From assembly GCA_935421135.1 (NCBI GenBank), contig OW285189.1, forward strand, positions 18,788,298 through 18,852,297: a stretch of DNA of 64,000 nt. The letters run 5' to 3'. Source of the stretch: Bugulina stolonifera (taxonomy: Eukaryota > Bryozoa > Gymnolaemata > Cheilostomatida > Bugulidae). Positions 61,081 through 64,000 of the stretch are shown in pieces. How positions within the stretch are numbered: position 1 is the first letter of the stretch; every line of letters begins with the position of its first letter. Under the pieces are notes generated by a model, which was not told the DNA's origin, ran no database searches, and saw only the letters and a program-made list of their open reading frames with translations. Both the position numbers and the translations under genes were made by a program.

Positions 61081-63901
61081 TTATATAAGGAATGGAAGTA
61101 TAGCCTTACGACCTCTGGGATACTCTGAGAACTCTTTCCTGTAGTTCCTGTGTTTACCAAGAGCCCACACTGTCATCTGATAGGCTCCAGCCAGAGTGAA
61201 CAAGTACGCTGCAGGTAAAAGTTAACACATACATATTATGAAGTGATGCAGGTGTGTCAAGGTAACGTCAAATCAGCATGGATACAATAATACAGTATGT
61301 TTCTAGAGTAGACCATGGATGAATAGTGACTTAAAAGTCAGTGGAAATTTCAAGAAAATTCAGATTCTGCACATTAAGATGGGTGAACCTATATTCATGA
61401 ATTCTAGGCTTACATGAATAAATAAAGGAGAACGCAAGGTAAATAAACAAGAATCTGGAGGAGGAAAATACTAGGATATGCAAATCATAATGTTAACATT
61501 CAAATCAACTTTTATGTTCCGCTTTGTAATTCCCTGCCACTGTCCACTTACAGTCCACTCCCTCTAAGTAGTTCTGTCACTGTCCATTTATAGTCCACCC
61601 CCCCCCCCTAAGTAGCTATGTTACTGTCCTCTTACAGTCCACCCCCTCTAAGTAGTTCTGTTACTGTCCACTTACAGTCCATCCCTCAGCAGCACTACTT
61701 ACATGTTAGAGCGCCTGTCATAACACTAAAGCTGATCCAGGCTCCGACTTCATAAGTGTAGTTTGGGCAAGACACAAGACCAAACAGCCAAGTGAAGGGG
61801 TTGAGGGAGGGCTGTGGTATAGCCCTAACTTTGGTGCCTGGAGGCCTGAGGCTTCTCAAGGCCAAATGAATAGACAGATTGCCAAGTTCACAGAACTGAA
61901 ATACAAGAGTGAGCACACATAACACCACAATGACATAACACATGGCCCCCTAATAGATCACTTCACTTAATATTCCTACAACATCTGCTCCTTATGCACA
62001 CATATACATACTGGTAAGACATCTGTTTAGTGTACCAGATACAATATGGTGATATCTCAAACAACATTGTATACATGTACATATATAGATATAAATCGCT
62101 TTTATTTAGTATGTAACTCACAGCAAAGGTTGCAAGGGCAGGATAGAAGACTTTATCTGATACAGGGGTGTAGAGGGGGTGGTTAACAAAATAGGACATC
62201 CAGGCAGCGAACCCCCAGTAGTATGTTGAGTTCTATAATAGCAACAGTACGATAATTAGACTACATGATGTATCTGCAGAGTGGTGTGTTGGATATATAT
62301 ACCTATGCTATTAGTATACATTGTACATGTAATACACTACGTAATATATATGTATATATATAATATATATATTATATCTGCTCACAGTATGTGATATACA
62401 TGCATATGTACATTGCATGTATATACACAAAACCTATCAATTTACACAAAATAATATGGCAACCTACAATGTACAATGTAAATATATGATAATCACCCAT
62501 AATTTAGTCAATTAGACATACAACTATTTACTATTTACAAGATGTATACTATTATAATTATTACACACTAGTTTCTATAGGTATGTTATCGATTCTAACA
62601 GAGAATTCCTTTTGCTCCATAATACATAATATGGGCATACATGATGTCGAAGATTCCAGCAGAGAGTTGTCTTAACTTGATTATATTAGACAATGGGTAT
62701 ACACATGTCCATGCAGTAGATTCCAATACAGAGTTGTCTTACCTTGACTATATTAGAGATGGGCATAGTAGCTTTAGAGAATCTGTGTACAAAGATAGTC
62801 TCAAACAGTCTCTTGGCGTAGTGGAAGGTGTGACAGATAACTGCTATTCTACATTAGTGAAATAGAATAATCATGCAGTCAGTCAGGCAATTGAATGTTG
62901 GTAGGAACATCACAGTGTAGTATCACACGTTAACATGAATATATAACCCATGTACACAAGACAAAAGCAGCCTTCTCAGTATAATATGGGTGGACTACAC
63001 CTACGTGTACTGTCTATTAACCAGTACTAATGAACACAGGTTAGGTTGAATACTCACTTGACATTATGATGAATGGGCTGCGAAGCCTGAGCTCCATAGA
63101 TTATAGATGGTCTGGCATAGAACAGAAGGTACAGAACCAAAGGTCCAGCATACTCAGTAAGAAAGACAGTAGTCCACCCAACCTGTGGACCTAAATCTTT
63201 CAGGTATACTGTTTGATCAATGAGATCAACATGTTGAACCAGAACATCATCTTTAATATTCCTGGATTCTACATAAGATACAATATATAGTCTTGTAGCA
63301 CATGTAGGCTATATGAGGTGTGATCAATAGATGCACTGTATTATCCTACCATGATTAGCTCAATCGATGTTGATATTTTGGTGTTACCAAGTATTAATCT
63401 TGTGATTTCATATCCTGAAAACTTAATCTTTCAGTGTTTCATGTAGGCTATAGGACTTTGTATCACCATATTATCTTAACTTATAAATATGTAAAATCTC
63501 TCAGCAAAGTTCAGACAACCGCTAGCCAACACATGTATAACCAAACGCATTGATATATAAGAACCTCACAAAGTTAATGATTCATATATAATTATGTAAT
63601 ACAAACATAGTCAGAAATTACTGGGTATTCGAAAGACTTACTTGGTCCTGTTCTCAAAGCGATTCTCTCTGGATAAAGTTTCGGATCTGTAATCGCAAAA
63701 TACTGCTATTAGACTAGTAACTACAATGTAAATACAATTATACATAGAGAGAAAACTCACTGCACCGAACCTCAAGAAGTAAAACCTTGTACCATGTCAT
63801 CTATTGTTTGTAGTATATAATGCTCTATGCATAGATTATACCAACTTACGTATCTCTGAAATTCTCGTCTTCAGTTGAGATATCGTGGCAGTAGAACTTA
63901 T
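61081..63901 (-). CDS. TECR: Very-long-chain enoyl-CoA reductase, 5' end outside window
   Basis: Seven exons on the minus strand (63901-63850, 63686-63642, 63268-63058, 62848-62743, 62232-62122, 61895-61703, 61208-61081) join in frame; the N-terminal exon(s) lie beyond the right edge. TECR catalyses the last step of each ER fatty-acid elongation cycle, reducing trans-2-enoyl-CoA with NADPH. The first part is the ubiquitin-like N-domain ([19 protein letters not shown]). Then come the membrane segments of the steroid 5-alpha-reductase fold: [67 protein letters not shown], and the conserved NPFTWLF...[12 protein letters not shown]. The end is KGKH-like [10 protein letters not shown]...ILPFLI, close to the vertebrate C-terminus. 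All key motifs are present. Confidence 0.93.
61538..61690. repeat. Minisatellite in the last TECR intron
   Basis: About three and a half copies of a 46-bp unit, CACTGTCCACTTACAGTCCA then CCCCTCTAAGTAGTTCTGT, one copy with a longer C run. It lies 13 nt or more downstream of the exon ending at 61703 (minus strand). Confidence 0.75.
62600..62760. repeat. 67-bp tandem duplication across a TECR splice donor
   Basis: GAGTTGTCTTA(A/C)CTTGA(T/C)TATATTAGA occurs at 62664 and 62731, with ATGGG(C/T)ATAC repeated around 62633, 62694 and 62760. The true exon end at 62743 lies in the right copy. The left copy has TTAACTT, so its matching minus-strand donor is AAGTTAAG, one base away from the real AAGGTAAG. 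Confidence 0.7.
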
Positions 63902-64000
63902 CTGTAAACAACATAATCATTTCTATCTGATGACAATCCAAAACAATTAGCCTAGCTAAATAGTTCACTATCTGTGTTTTAACCTAACATATTTATTCAA

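Noticed and set aside
62641..62865. 74-codon plus-strand ORF
   Set aside because: Antisense to the TECR exon at 62743-62848, whose minus-strand translation matches the family.
1..64000. CRISPR arrays, operons, prokaryotic signals, tRNA or rRNA genes
   Set aside because: None seen. The repeats are minisatellites or transposons, and the genes are spliced and eukaryotic. No tRNA-like cloverleaf was found by eye, though a scan with a dedicated tool could still find one.

Overview
The window reads as nuclear DNA of an AT-rich metazoan. All recognisable genes have spliced exons with GT..AG introns, TATA boxes and AATAAA signals, and the DNA between them is packed with transposon remnants. The small introns, the many TACATGTA-type motifs and the gene content suggest a marine invertebrate. 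A demosponge is my best guess, but it is an inference and not proven by any marker here.

Region 1 (about 0.35-41.3 kb) is an array of four head-to-tail copies (A-D) of one ancestral unit, about 5.7 kb without insertions. Each unit carries one gene for a 55-59 residue secreted Gly/Tyr-rich miniprotein. The gene has a TATA box, a non-coding exon 1, a coding exon 2, an intron just after the stop codon and a 3' UTR exon. Each unit also carries a conserved 33-nt hairpin downstream. A fifth, more diverged copy (E, 62 aa) lies inverted at 42.7-44.5 kb. Insertions have split the units: a 2.96-kb palindromic element, a 4.4-kb long-inverted-repeat element with a nested element, a Tc1-like remnant, hAT-like elements, solo LTRs and a Dong/R4-like LINE. 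The other copies serve as empty sites, which fixes several insertion boundaries and target-site duplications to the base.

Region 2 (44.5-50.2 kb) holds a (TATG/TACATG)-type minisatellite with an LTR inside it, a short inverted-repeat element, and a second secreted Gly-rich protein gene (193 aa). That gene has the same three-exon plan as the miniprotein family.

Region 3 (50.2-64 kb) is more conventional. It has a hAT-type element with AAGTC repeats and a perfect 8-bp duplication, then an ARL9/ARL10-like small GTPase gene (4 coding exons, 216 aa). An unrecognised basic, charged 321-aa protein gene (6 exons) follows. Last, on the minus strand and running off the right edge, is the gene for the very-long-chain enoyl-CoA reductase TECR (7 exons visible). 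Exon phases were checked by hand and all three models join in frame.

The most noteworthy item is the miniprotein array. It has conserved signal peptides, C-terminal Gly-Lys ends, internal Gly-(basic-basic) sites in some copies, frame-preserving indels and an invariant 18-bp promoter motif. Function is unknown; processed peptide, antimicrobial or structural/adhesive roles are all possible.
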